Shown: piece by piece, positions 33,202 to 42,177 of the stretch
Position numbering within the stretch: position 1 is the stretch's first letter
Layout of the letters: each line of letters begins with the position of its first letter
Source: Sphingomonas sp. Leaf32
GTDB lineage: Bacteria; Pseudomonadota; Alphaproteobacteria; Sphingomonadales; Sphingomonadaceae
DNA: 64,000 nt
Reading direction: 5' to 3'
Assembly: GCF_001421765.1 (NCBI RefSeq)
Contig: NZ_LMLA01000001.1
Location: 186,001 to 250,000 of the forward strand
Translations under genes and position numbers: made by a program
The notes under the pieces: generated by a model
Seen by the model: the letters and a program-made list of their open reading frames with translations, nothing else
The model's database searches: none
Told to the model about the DNA's origin: nothing

Positions 33202-34638
33202 CTAACTTCTTACCTTCGCCCGCCGCACCAGCACCGCCAACGCCGCCGTCAACACCCCCGCGACCAAAGCCCAGATCGCCAGCCCCTGCCACGGCGTGTA
33301 GCCGAACCATTCATCGGCCACGGTACGCAGATAGCCCGGATCGAACCGCTCGCGGAACACCGCCACCGCCAGCGCGCGGGGTTCGCCGCCCGGTGCGGTG
33401 ATCTCGGCGCTGGCGATCGCCATGTTGAGCACGACCGACCCGGCCAGCAGCACCGCCACCGCCCGCCGCGACCAGCGCGTCGCCTGTGCCCAGAACGCGC
33501 CGATGCCGATGCACAGGAACCCGACCGCCGGCAGCGCATGGCGCGGCCCGGTCGCGTTGCCGCCGTCCCAGTAATAATAGCTGGCGTTGATGAGGAACGG
33601 CAGCGTAGCCCCCGCGACCGCCAGCCAGCCCACCGCCCGCGTCGCCGGATTCCGCAGCAGTACCGCGATGCCGAAGGGTGCTACGATCAGGATCGGCGCG
33701 ACCCACAACATCCCCCGCCGCTCGCCGAAGGTCAGCTCGTAGAGGACGTAGGGCTTGGGATAGGTCAGCCCGAAAAACCCTTCCTGCATCCCCGCAAAGT
33801 CGGTGACGCCCGAATAGCCGAGCCGAAACACCGTGCCGAACGCGATCAGATTGTACCCGACCAGTACGACCAGCGCGCTCGCCCCCACCGCCAGCGCGAC
33901 GGCGACCGTCCGCACCGCCTCGCCCCGCGGCAGCGCCCGCAACCGCCACAGCGCATATCCGGCGACCGGCAAGCCGGCGATCAGCGCCGAATGCTCGATC
34001 AGCACCGCCCAGCCGAGCGCGAGGCCGGCGACGACCGCATGGCCCCATGACCGCCCCGGCCCGGTCCCGCGCCACACGCCCCAGGTCGCGATGACCAGCA
34101 GGGCGGCGACCGGCGCATGGCCGAAGATCGTCGTCGACCACCCCCAGACCGTCGTGCCGAGGCCATAGGACAGCGCGGCGACCGCCCCCGCCTCCCCGTC
34201 GCCGGTGATACCCCGCACCAGATCGTAGAGCAGCATCGCCGCCAGCGCGCTTAGTAAGGCGCAAACCGTCACCGCGACCAGCCGGATGCGGATCTTCAGG
34301 AAGCGGTTGAACTCGCGGTTCTCGAACCCGGGCACGAAATCGCGGGCGTGCTGCCCCGACACCGCATCGGCTAGGGCGATGGCCGGGATGCCCAGCACGG
34401 TGATGCCCGGCGCTTTGTCCGAATAATAATGGTCGCCGAAATGCGCCTTGTCGATCGTCAGCGCGGCATATTCGTCGATGGTGGCGTCACCATCCTCGAC
34501 CAGCGACAGCGTGGCGAACATCCGCACGGCGTTGTTGGGATTGAACTCCCACGATCCGAACCACGCGCACGAAAACCACACGAGGATCAGGATCGCCCAC
34601 GCGACGGGATCGCGGCGCAGCGGCGGGGAGGACGACAT
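33202..34638 (-). CDS. Polytopic membrane protein, GT39/ArnT-like
   Basis: A 478-residue inner-membrane protein with roughly 10-12 transmembrane helices. Early periplasmic residues (EFNPNNAVRMFATLSLVEDG and YYSDKAPGITVL) resemble the first loop of lipid-linked-sugar glycosyltransferases (GT39/GT83, ArnT, PMT), where acidic residues act in catalysis. YYYWDGGNATGPRHALP is a second conserved-looking loop. The donor would be a polyprenyl-phosphate sugar. The acceptor is unknown. The start ATG is at 34638, 23 bases after the pitA stop on the same strand. Confidence 0.75.
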   Translation of the reverse strand: MSSSPPLRRDPVAWAILILVWFSCAWFGSWEFNPNNAVRMFATLSLVEDGDATIDEYAALTIDKAHFGDHYYSDKAPGITVLGIPAIALADAVSGQHARDFVPGFENREFNRFLKIRIRLVAVTVCALLSALAAMLLYDLVRGITGDGEAGAVAALSYGLGTTVWGWSTTIFGHAPVAALLVIATWGVWRGTGPGRSWGHAVVAGLALGWAVLIEHSALIAGLPVAGYALWRLRALPRGEAVRTVAVALAVGASALVVLVGYNLIAFGTVFRLGYSGVTDFAGMQEGFFGLTYPKPYVLYELTFGERRGMLWVAPILIVAPFGIAVLLRNPATRAVGWLAVAGATLPFLINASYYYWDGGNATGPRHALPAVGFLCIGIGAFWAQATRWSRRAVAVLLAGSVVLNMAIASAEITAPGGEPRALAVAVFRERFDPGYLRTVADEWFGYTPWQGLAIWALVAGVLTAALAVLVRRAKVRS

Positions 34639-34660
34639 TGCTGGCTTCCCGCCCCTTCCG

Positions 34661-36268
34661 TCAGAAGATCCGGTTGAGCAGCAGGTACAGCGCCCCCGAC
34701 AGCAGCACCGATACCGGCAGCGTCAGCACCCATGCCATCAACAGGTTGCGGACGGTCGACATCTGCAGGCCCGACCGGTTCGCCGCCATCGTACCGGCGA
34801 CACCCGACGACAGGACATGGGTGGTCGATACCGGCAGGCCCAGGCTGTCGGCGCCGAAGATCGTGCCCATCGCCACCAGTTCCGCCGACGCGCCCTGCGC
34901 ATAGGTCAGGTGGGTCTTGCCGATCTTTTCGCCGACGGTGACGACGATCCGCTTCCACCCGACCATCGTGCCCAGCCCCAGCGCGAACGCGACCGCGATC
35001 TTGACCCACAGCGGGATGAAGCGCGTTCCGGCGTCCAGCGACCCGCGATATTCGGTCAGCACCTTCTTGTCGCCTTCGGTCAGCGACAGCGTCGGCTCCT
35101 TGCCCAGCCGCTTCACCGCTTCCGACGTCAGGTACATGTCGTTGCGCATATTGCCGCTGACGGCGGCGGGCACCTTGGCCAGCGTGCCGTATTCGCGAAC
35201 CTGCTGCTCGATCGCGCCGACCATCATGGTCACGGCGGGCACGGTTTCCGGGGTCAGCTTGCGTTCGGTGATGTACCGTTCCGCCTGGCGGCGGGCCGTC
35301 ACGTCATCGGGGGCCGCGCCCTGTCCCTGCGGCATCAGCACCCGGACGGCGGCGGCGCTGTTGGTCGCGAACTGCGCCTCATATTGCGCCGGCACCGCGC
35401 GGTTGAGCGCATAGGCGGTGGGGACCGTGCCGATCAGGATCAGCATGATGAGGCCCATGCCCTTCTGCCCGTCGTTCGACCCGTGCGCGAAGCTGACGCC
35501 GGTGCAGGTAAAGATCAGCAGGCAGCGAATCCACAGCGGCGGCGGCGTATCGCCGACCGGCGCCTCGTACAGTGTGCGGTTGCGGATCAGGGTCTTCATG
35601 GCGATGAACAGCAACGCCGCCACGCCGAACCCGATCATCGGCGAAATCAGCAGCGCCTTGCCAGTCTCCAGCGCCTTGTCCCAATCGACGCCGGCCGAAC
35701 CGTTGCGACCCTGCAGGATCGCGTTCGCCACGCCGACCCCGATGATCGACCCGATCAGCGTATGCGAGGACGACGACGGAATCCCCAGCGCCCAGGTGGC
35801 GAGGTTCCACACGATCGCCGCGATCAGCAGCGCGAAGACCATGGCGAACCCGGAGGACGACCCGACCTGCAGGATCAGTTCGATCGGCAGCAGCGAGATG
35901 ATGCCGAACGCGACCGCGCCGGTCGAAAACAGCACGCCGAGGAAGTTGAAGATACCCGACCACACCACCGCGACATGGGCCGGCATCGAATTGGTGTAGA
36001 TGACCGTCGCGACCGCATTGGCGGTGTCGTGGAACCCGTTCACGAATTCGAATCCCAGCGCGATGATGAGCGCGAGGATCAGCAACGCGAAGGGCATCAG
36101 CGTCAGCGGATCGACGCTCGCCGCCGCCGCATCGTGGTAGACGTTGTAGACGACATATCCCAGGGCCGCGACGATCGCCGTGGCGAATCCAAACGTACCG
36201 GCACGACCGAAGCCGTCGTCCAGTTTCGGGCCGGGGCGTCCATCCCGCTCCAGCGCTGCGCTCGTCAT
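34661..36268 (-). CDS. pitA: Inorganic phosphate transporter, Pit family
   Basis: A 535-residue low-affinity phosphate:cation symporter. It has the two PD001131-like signatures: GFEFVNGFHDTANAVATVIYTN in the first half and GADSLGLPVSTTHVLSSGVAG in the second. About 12 helices with a large cytoplasmic insert between about residues 245 and 390 (QGQGAAPDDVTARRQAERYI). SFAHGSNDGQKGMGLIM is the other conserved stretch. ATG 36268 has AGGGGAA 5 bases upstream. No phoU or Pho-box-like element is evident. Confidence 0.93.
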   Translation of the reverse strand: MTSAALERDGRPGPKLDDGFGRAGTFGFATAIVAALGYVVYNVYHDAAAASVDPLTLMPFALLILALIIALGFEFVNGFHDTANAVATVIYTNSMPAHVAVVWSGIFNFLGVLFSTGAVAFGIISLLPIELILQVGSSSGFAMVFALLIAAIVWNLATWALGIPSSSSHTLIGSIIGVGVANAILQGRNGSAGVDWDKALETGKALLISPMIGFGVAALLFIAMKTLIRNRTLYEAPVGDTPPPLWIRCLLIFTCTGVSFAHGSNDGQKGMGLIMLILIGTVPTAYALNRAVPAQYEAQFATNSAAAVRVLMPQGQGAAPDDVTARRQAERYITERKLTPETVPAVTMMVGAIEQQVREYGTLAKVPAAVSGNMRNDMYLTSEAVKRLGKEPTLSLTEGDKKVLTEYRGSLDAGTRFIPLWVKIAVAFALGLGTMVGWKRIVVTVGEKIGKTHLTYAQGASAELVAMGTIFGADSLGLPVSTTHVLSSGVAGTMAANRSGLQMSTVRNLLMAWVLTLPVSVLLSGALYLLLNRIF

Positions 36269-36538
36269 CGAAATTCCCCTGCCGAATGAACATGCCGCCC
36301 TATCGACGGAGTGTGACAGCTTCGTACGCGCCATCGCACGCCCCCGCGTCGGCATCGCAGTCGGGCGAAGCGGCCCATAGCGAACCGAACGTGCTTTGGC
36401 GATATGATGCACGAAATCCCCGTTTTCCGCCGATGGCGTTGCACCGCCGCCACATCCGACCATCGGATCATCCGCCGCTTCGTGCTTGACGTGGCGGTAT
36501 CGCGCGGTGCTGTGCGACCCGGCAAAGGAGTCGTCGCC

Positions 36539-36895
36539 ATGGATCATCCCAACGCACCGCCACCCACGCGGAACCGGGCGCGGATCGCGCTCGACGAACG
36601 CACCTGCCGGATGATCTGCCCGATCGCATCGGCGATGGTCGGCGTCTGCCTGACCGGTATCGGGCTGTTGCACGTCACCATCACGCTGCGCGCGCGCCAG
36701 ACGGTGGCCGACGACCTGCTGTCGGTCGACGCGCTGCTGTTCCTGATCGCGACGCTCAGTTCCTATTTCGCGCTCAGGGTCCAGGGCACGGCGCGACTGC
36801 ACTGGCTGGAGCGGGTCGCCGATGCGACGTTCATCGTCGCCATGCTGCTGCTGACCGCCGCCTGCTTCATCATCACCTATGCGCTGAACCGGTAG
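36539..36895 (+). CDS. Small membrane protein
   Basis: A 118-residue protein with hydrophobic helices at about 26-48, 62-78 and 94-115 and a polar N-terminus (NAPPPTRNRARIALDERTCR). AAAGGAG lies 8 bases before the ATG at 36539. It is divergent from pitA across a 270-base gap in which I see no strong promoter or other feature. Function unknown. Confidence 0.7.
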   Translation: MDHPNAPPPTRNRARIALDERTCRMICPIASAMVGVCLTGIGLLHVTITLRARQTVADDLLSVDALLFLIATLSSYFALRVQGTARLHWLERVADATFIVAMLLLTAACFIITYALNR

Positions 36896-36936
36896 AGGGG
36901 TCTCTGTCGCCGATCGTACCTATGCTCGGCCTTCCT

Positions 36937-37033
36937 CGTCACTCCCGCGCAGGCGGGAGTCCATATGCGCTAACGTCGGCGCATCTTGCCGAACCGTTGG
37001 CGGTTATGGATTCCCGCCTGCGCGGGAATGACG
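36937..37033. repeat. Palindromic intergenic repeat, family C
   Basis: CGTCACTCCCGCGCAGGCGG with GGAGTCCATA faces TATGGATTCCCGCCTGCGCG with GGAATGACG. Each arm holds its own small stem (CCCGC..GCGGG), so it can fold as a cross. The same element is at 45812-45907. A low-GC remainder lies between this and the next gene. Confidence 0.9.
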
Positions 37034-37146
37034 GCGCTGGCAGCAACGGTCGAGGCCCACCCCAACATTACCGATTGTTCAGCGCGCGCTGAACCGCCGG
37101 CAATTCGCACGCCGCTATTCCCCGGGACATGAAGGGGAATCGAACG

Positions 37147-37572
37147 ATGCGGGTGTGGAGCGGAATCCTGGCGGCGCTGGGCATGGCGATCGCGCTGCCG
37201 GCGGGCGCGAATGCGCCGGGGCCGTCGCCCACCGGGCTGTGGCTCAACCCGCACAGCAACGTCGCGGTGCGCACCGCCCCGTGCGGCGCGCGGCTGTGCG
37301 GCTGGGTCGTGTGGGCCAGCGCATCGGCCCGGGCGGATGCGAAGGATGGCGGCGTCGAGCGCCTGCTCGGCACCGAATTGCTGGAGGATTACGCCGCCGA
37401 TGGCCGCGGGGCATGGACCGGCACGGTGTTCGTCCCCGACATGGGCCGCCGCTTCGCCTCGCGAATCGACCTGCCGAACGCCGACACGCTGCGGATTCGC
37501 GGCTGCCTGTGGGGCGGGGTGATCTGCCGGAGCCAGAGCTGGTCACGGATCGAACAGGTGCCGCATGGCTGA
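37147..37572 (+). CDS. DUF2147 family secreted protein
   Basis: A 141-residue protein with signal peptide MRVWSGILAALGMAIALPAGA and a DUF2147 domain: PTGLWLNPHSNVAVRTAPCG, LCGWVVWA and RIRGCLWGGVICRSQSWSRI. The family is often periplasmic and small, with unknown function. The ATG at 37147 is chosen over 37129 because of AGGGG placement and the signal peptide. The last 8 bases overlap mprF, so it is the first gene of the mprF-acvB operon. A paralogue is at 50124. Confidence 0.8.
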   Translation: MRVWSGILAALGMAIALPAGANAPGPSPTGLWLNPHSNVAVRTAPCGARLCGWVVWASASARADAKDGGVERLLGTELLEDYAADGRGAWTGTVFVPDMGRRFASRIDLPNADTLRIRGCLWGGVICRSQSWSRIEQVPHG

Positions 37573-40189
37573 CCTGCGCCGCCTGATCGATCGCTATCGC
37601 ACGCCGATCGGCGTGCTGGTGGTGCTGGGCCTGATCGCGCTGGGCTTCGCCGCGCTCCAGCATCTGACACAGGAAATCCGCTTCGCCGATGTCCGCAGCG
37701 CGCTGCACGACCTGTCCGCGGCGAAGATCGTGCTGGCCCTGCTGGCCACCGCCGGCAGCTATCTGGCGCTGACCTTCTACGACCTGCTGGCGCTCCACAC
37801 CATCGGCCGCCCGTTGCCGTGGCGCACCGCCGCGCTCGCGTCGTTCACCAGCTATACGCTCAGCCACAATCTCGGCCTTGCCCTGCTGACCGGTGGGTCC
37901 GCGCGCTATCGTATCTATAGCGCCGCCGGGCTGGACGGTCCCGATGTCGCCCGCGTGGTGGCGATCGCCAGCGGTACCTTCTGGGCCGGAGTCGTCAGCG
38001 TCACCGGCGTCGCGCTGCTGCTGCACCCCGGCGCGCTCGACCTCGCCGGCCTGCGCCTGTCGCCGACCGAGGTACAGGCCGCCGGCTGGAGCATCGCCGC
38101 GCTGACCGTCCTGCTGCTGGGGGCCTGTGCCATCGTGCGCGCGCCGATCCGGCTGTTCGGCTTCACCCTGCCCTTGCCCAGCACCGGCCTGCTCCTGCTC
38201 CAGATCGGCATCGCGCTGGTCGACATCGCCTGCGCCAGCGCCGCGCTGTTCGTGCTGATCCCCGGCGCGGCACCCGCGCTGCTGCCCGCGTTCATCCTCG
38301 CCTATACGCTCGGCATCGTCGCGGCGGTGGTGACGCATGTTCCCGGCGGCATCGGCGTGTTCGAAGCGGTCGTGCTGGCGGTGGTCCCGGTCGATCGCGC
38401 GACGCTGTTCGCCGCGCTGATCGCGTATCGCGTGCTTTATTATCTCCTGCCGCTCGGCTGCGGCATCCTCGTCCTCGCCTGGCACGAAGGCGCGCGCCAG
38501 CGGCGGCGGTCGAGCCGGTTCCTGTCGGGGGTCCGCGCCGTCGCGACCGGCGTCGCCCCGCTGGCGCTGAGCGCCGCGACCTTCATGGCCGGCGCGATGC
38601 TGCTGCTGTCAGGGTCGCTCCCCTCGGTCCGCGCCCGCATGGGCGACCTTGCCGCCATCCTGCCGCTGCCGATGATCGAGGGCAGTTCGATCGCGGCCAG
38701 CCTGACCGGCACCGCGCTGCTGCTGCTCGCCCCCGCGCTCTATCGCCGGCTCGACGGTGCGTTCCTCGCCACCCGTATGCTGCTGATCGCCGCCGCGCTG
38801 TTCTCGATCGGCAAGGGGCTGGATTATGAGGAGGCGACCGCCTGCCTGTGCGTCGCCGCGCTGCTGCAATGGACGCGCAGCGCCTTCTACCGCCGCACCG
38901 CGCTGACCGGACAGCCGGTGGGCGCAGGCTGGGTCGCGTCGGTCGCCGCCGTCATCGCATTGACCGTCTGGGCGGGGTTCTTCGCCTATCGCCATGTCGA
39001 TTATTCCGAAAATCTGTGGTGGAAATTCGCGCTGCACAGCGATGCCCCGCGCTTCCTGCGCGCGACGCTGGGCGTCATCGTCATGCTGGCGGGGGCGTGC
39101 GTGTGGCGGCTGATGTCGCCGACCGCGACGGCGGCGCGCAGCGCGCTGTCGGCGGTCGATTCGGCCACGGTGCGCCGCATCCTCGCGCAAGCGAACCGCA
39201 CCGACACGATGCTGGCGCTGACCGGCGACAAACGCTTTCTGCTGTCGGAGGCCGGCGACGCCTTCGTCATGTATCAGGTCCATGGCGCCAGCTGGGTCGT
39301 GATGGGCGATCCGGTCGGCCCGCGCGAGGCGTGGGGCGAGCTGCTGTGGAACCTGCGCGACCTCGCAGACCGCGATCAGGGGCGGCTGCTGCTGTATCAG
39401 GTCTCCTCGCCCGTGCTCGACATCGCGATCGGCATGGGGCTGAGCATCGTGAAATATGGCGAGGACGCGGTGGTCGATCTGACGACCTTCACCCTCGACA
39501 CCCCCCGCCTGCGCGCGCTGCGCAAATCGGAACGCGCGGTCGCGCGCAAGGGCGCGACGATGCACATCATCGCCGCCAGCGAACTCGGCGCGATCCTCGA
39601 CGAACTGGAATCGGTCTCCGACGAATGGCTGCAGGCGAAGGCGCAGCGGGAGAAGGGCTTCAGCCTCGGCCATTTCGACCGCGCGTATCTGTCCTTCTTC
39701 GACATGGCGGTGGTGACGATCGACGACCGCATCGTCGCCTTCGCGAACCTGTGGCTGACCGAGAACCGCAAGGAAGCCTCGGTCGACCTGATGCGCCACC
39801 GGTCCGACACGCCGCCGGGCACGATGGACTATCTGCTGGTCAACCTGATGCTGTGGGCCAAACAACAGGGCTATGCCCGCTTCTCGCTCGGCATGGCGCC
39901 CTTGTCGGGGATCGAGGATCGCCGGCTCGCCCCCGCCTGGGCCAAGGCGGCGGCGTTCATCTTCCGCCATGGCGAGCGCTTCTACGGCTTCCGGGGCCTG
40001 CGCACCTATAAGGAGAAGTTCGCGCCGGGGTGGGAGCCGCGCTACATCGCCGGTCCCGGCGGCATCGGCCTGCTCAAGGGCCTGCGCGACCTTTCCCGCC
40101 TGATCGCCCGGCCCCAGCCCGCGCTCTACCTGCCCCCGGCCCCCGCCGCCGAACGGATCGCGACCGAACCGAAAGTACCCCAGCCATGA
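37565..40189 (+). CDS. mprF: Bifunctional lysylphosphatidylglycerol synthase/flippase
   Basis: An 874-residue membrane protein (LpiA in alphaproteobacteria) that makes and flips aminoacyl-phosphatidylglycerol. The N-terminal 540 residues contain about 14 helices of the flippase domain (SHNLGLALLTGGSARYR; THVPGGIGVFEAVVL). The C-terminal DUF2156 transferase has MGDPVGPREAWGELLW, YQVSSPVLDIAIGMGLSIVKYGEDAVVDL and SLGMAPLSGIEDRR. It lowers negative surface charge, increasing resistance to cationic peptides or acid. The stop overlaps acvB by 4 bases (ATGA). Confidence 0.95.
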   Translation: MADLRRLIDRYRTPIGVLVVLGLIALGFAALQHLTQEIRFADVRSALHDLSAAKIVLALLATAGSYLALTFYDLLALHTIGRPLPWRTAALASFTSYTLSHNLGLALLTGGSARYRIYSAAGLDGPDVARVVAIASGTFWAGVVSVTGVALLLHPGALDLAGLRLSPTEVQAAGWSIAALTVLLLGACAIVRAPIRLFGFTLPLPSTGLLLLQIGIALVDIACASAALFVLIPGAAPALLPAFILAYTLGIVAAVVTHVPGGIGVFEAVVLAVVPVDRATLFAALIAYRVLYYLLPLGCGILVLAWHEGARQRRRSSRFLSGVRAVATGVAPLALSAATFMAGAMLLLSGSLPSVRARMGDLAAILPLPMIEGSSIAASLTGTALLLLAPALYRRLDGAFLATRMLLIAAALFSIGKGLDYEEATACLCVAALLQWTRSAFYRRTALTGQPVGAGWVASVAAVIALTVWAGFFAYRHVDYSENLWWKFALHSDAPRFLRATLGVIVMLAGACVWRLMSPTATAARSALSAVDSATVRRILAQANRTDTMLALTGDKRFLLSEAGDAFVMYQVHGASWVVMGDPVGPREAWGELLWNLRDLADRDQGRLLLYQVSSPVLDIAIGMGLSIVKYGEDAVVDLTTFTLDTPRLRALRKSERAVARKGATMHIIAASELGAILDELESVSDEWLQAKAQREKGFSLGHFDRAYLSFFDMAVVTIDDRIVAFANLWLTENRKEASVDLMRHRSDTPPGTMDYLLVNLMLWAKQQGYARFSLGMAPLSGIEDRRLAPAWAKAAAFIFRHGERFYGFRGLRTYKEKFAPGWEPRYIAGPGGIGLLKGLRDLSRLIARPQPALYLPPAPAAERIATEPKVPQP

Positions 40190-40944
40190 ACCGTATCGAA
40201 CGCCGTCCCAGATCCCCGGGTCGCCTCCGCCGCCGGTTCGGCATCGGCGCGCTGATCGCCGGACTGCTGGTCCTGCTCGGCCTCGCCGCCCCGTCGCTGC
40301 GCCTGATCGACAGCCAGTCGCTGCGCCTGTTCGACGGGGGCAGGAAGCATCCGTCGGTCGTCGCCGTCTTCATCTCGGGCGACATGGGGTTGCGCTTCGG
40401 CTTGGGCAGCGTCGTCGTGCCCGCTCTCGCGCAGCACGGCATTCCGGTCGTCGGCGTCAGCTCGCCGGTCAATTTCGGCACGCGCAAGACCCGCGAACAG
40501 GTCGACGCGATCGTCACCAGCGCGATCCGCACCGCGCTGGCGCGGACCGGCGCGGAGAAGGTGATCCTGATGGGCCAGTCGTTCGGCGCCGACATGGTGT
40601 CGGCCACCGCGCCCGACCTTCCCGCCGACCTGCGCGCGCGCATCGCGGCGATCAGCGTGGTCGTGCCGGCGCAGACCGTCTATTTCCGCTCCGACCCGAC
40701 CGGCATCCTCTATCACGGCACTCCCGATGCCCGCCCGAGTGCGACGATGCGCGCGCTGGACTGGGCACCGGTCATCTGCATCTACGGTCGCGAGGAAGAG
40801 GAAAGCCTGTGCCCGACGCTGCGCGGCGGCCATGCCCAGGTCGTCGGCCTGCCCGGCGGGCATTTCCTGCACCATGACGACCAGCTGGTAATCGCCACCA
40901 TCCTCGCCACGCTGCGGATGGCCGATCACAGCATTCTTACATGA
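40186..40944 (+). CDS. acvB: AcvB/VirJ-like serine hydrolase
   Basis: A 252-residue protein of the AcvB/VirJ C-terminal type. An N-terminal membrane anchor or signal segment (residues 20-42) precedes an alpha/beta hydrolase with FISGDMGLRFG, the nucleophile in LMGQSFGADM and His in LPGGHFLHHDD. In Agrobacterium the equivalent acts on lysylphosphatidylglycerol in the periplasm. Here it is the shorter single-domain form. ATG overlaps the mprF stop, so synthesis and hydrolysis of aminoacyl lipid are translationally coupled. Confidence 0.85.
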   Translation: MNRIERRPRSPGRLRRRFGIGALIAGLLVLLGLAAPSLRLIDSQSLRLFDGGRKHPSVVAVFISGDMGLRFGLGSVVVPALAQHGIPVVGVSSPVNFGTRKTREQVDAIVTSAIRTALARTGAEKVILMGQSFGADMVSATAPDLPADLRARIAAISVVVPAQTVYFRSDPTGILYHGTPDARPSATMRALDWAPVICIYGREEEESLCPTLRGGHAQVVGLPGGHFLHHDDQLVIATILATLRMADHSILT

Positions 40945-41045
40945 AATTTGTGCAGCGCACCTAAAGTCGCCTTGATCCGGACAAATCGTCCACTTAATAG
41001 GTCACCGGCCGCGACGGGCGGCATGGGATTGCGGATCAGCGACCG

Positions 41046-42176
41046 ATGAGCGAGCAACAGCACGACGACCAGCCGGCATCCGACCTGCCGGACACGAAGC
41101 GCGGAAACGGCCGGGCCAGATGGATCGTGATCGCGCTGGCGCTGGTCGCGGCGGTGGTCGGCGGCTGGTGGTATGTCGACTATCAGAACAACGGAAAATT
41201 CCTGCAGGAAACCGACGACGCGACGGTGCAGGCCGACATGGTGACGATCGCTCCCAGGGTATCGGGCTATGTCGCCGACGTGCTGGTCGGCGAAAATCAG
41301 GACGTGGCGGCGGGGCAGCCGCTGGTCCGCATCGACCCGCGCGATGCCCGTGCGCAGGCGGCGCAGGCCGAGGCGCAGATCGCCGTCGCCGGAGCGCAGG
41401 CCGACACCGCCCGCGCGCAGGTCACCGAACAATATGCCGCGATCGATCAGGCCCGCGCCCAGCTTGCCGCCGCGCGCAGCAAGGCCGCCTATGACGCCGG
41501 CGAAGTCGCCCGCTATCGCCCGCTCGCCGCATCGGGCGCGGAAACCCGCCAGACGCTGGCCCAGCTGGAAGTGACCGCGCGCCAGTCGGCCGACAATGTC
41601 CGCGCCGCCGAAGCCGCCGTCACCGCGCAGCAGCGCCGCGTCGCCTCGCTCCAAAGCCAGGTCGCGCAGGGTCGCGCACAGGGACAGGCCGCCCGCGCCC
41701 AGCTCGCCGCCGCCAGCGTCGATGTCGGCGCGACGCAACTGACCGCGCCCATCAAGGGCCGTATCGGCGACAAGACGGTGACGATCGGCCAATATGTGCA
41801 GGCCGGCACCCGCCTGATGTCGGTCGTGCCGCTCGACCGGCTCTATATCACCGCCAATTTCAAGGAAACGCAGCTCGCGCTGATGCGCCCGGGCCAGCCG
41901 GTCGAGATCGATGTCGACGCGCTGGACGGCGTGCCCGTCCGCGGCCGGGTCGAAAGCCTAGCGCCCGGCACCGGCGCGCAATTCTCGCTGCTGCCGCCGC
42001 AGAACGCGACCGGCAACTTCACCAAGATCACGCAGCGCGTGCCGGTGCGCATCTCGATCGAGGCGACGCCGGAGGCCCGCCGCCTGCTGGTGCCCGGCCT
42101 CTCCGTATCGGTGACGGTCGACACCCGCGGCGCACGCGGTGAATTGAAGCAGCTGCGCGAGCAGGCGGAGCGCTGA
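41046..42176 (+). CDS. emrA: HlyD/EmrA-type membrane fusion protein
   Basis: A 376-residue periplasmic adaptor. One membrane helix at about 27-46, then the beta-barrel/lipoyl half motif VTIAPRVSGYVADVLVGENQD, a long alpha-helical hairpin (about 115-230) and the second lipoyl half TAPIKGRIGDKTVTIGQYV. It links EmrB to the outer-membrane factor two genes down. The 101-base gap before it includes an AT-richer stretch (about 40940-41000) that may contain the promoter. Confidence 0.93.
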   Translation: MSEQQHDDQPASDLPDTKRGNGRARWIVIALALVAAVVGGWWYVDYQNNGKFLQETDDATVQADMVTIAPRVSGYVADVLVGENQDVAAGQPLVRIDPRDARAQAAQAEAQIAVAGAQADTARAQVTEQYAAIDQARAQLAAARSKAAYDAGEVARYRPLAASGAETRQTLAQLEVTARQSADNVRAAEAAVTAQQRRVASLQSQVAQGRAQGQAARAQLAAASVDVGATQLTAPIKGRIGDKTVTIGQYVQAGTRLMSVVPLDRLYITANFKETQLALMRPGQPVEIDVDALDGVPVRGRVESLAPGTGAQFSLLPPQNATGNFTKITQRVPVRISIEATPEARRLLVPGLSVSVTVDTRGARGELKQLREQAER

Positions 42177-42177
42177 C

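Noticed and set aside
34448..36289. Plus-strand open frame of 613 codons opposite pitA
   Set aside because: His, Arg and Gln rich without domains; pitA on the other strand is complete.
36290..36340. Possible Pho box upstream of pitA (CTGTCAC on the minus strand)
   Set aside because: Only one half-site resembles the consensus and the second repeat does not match.
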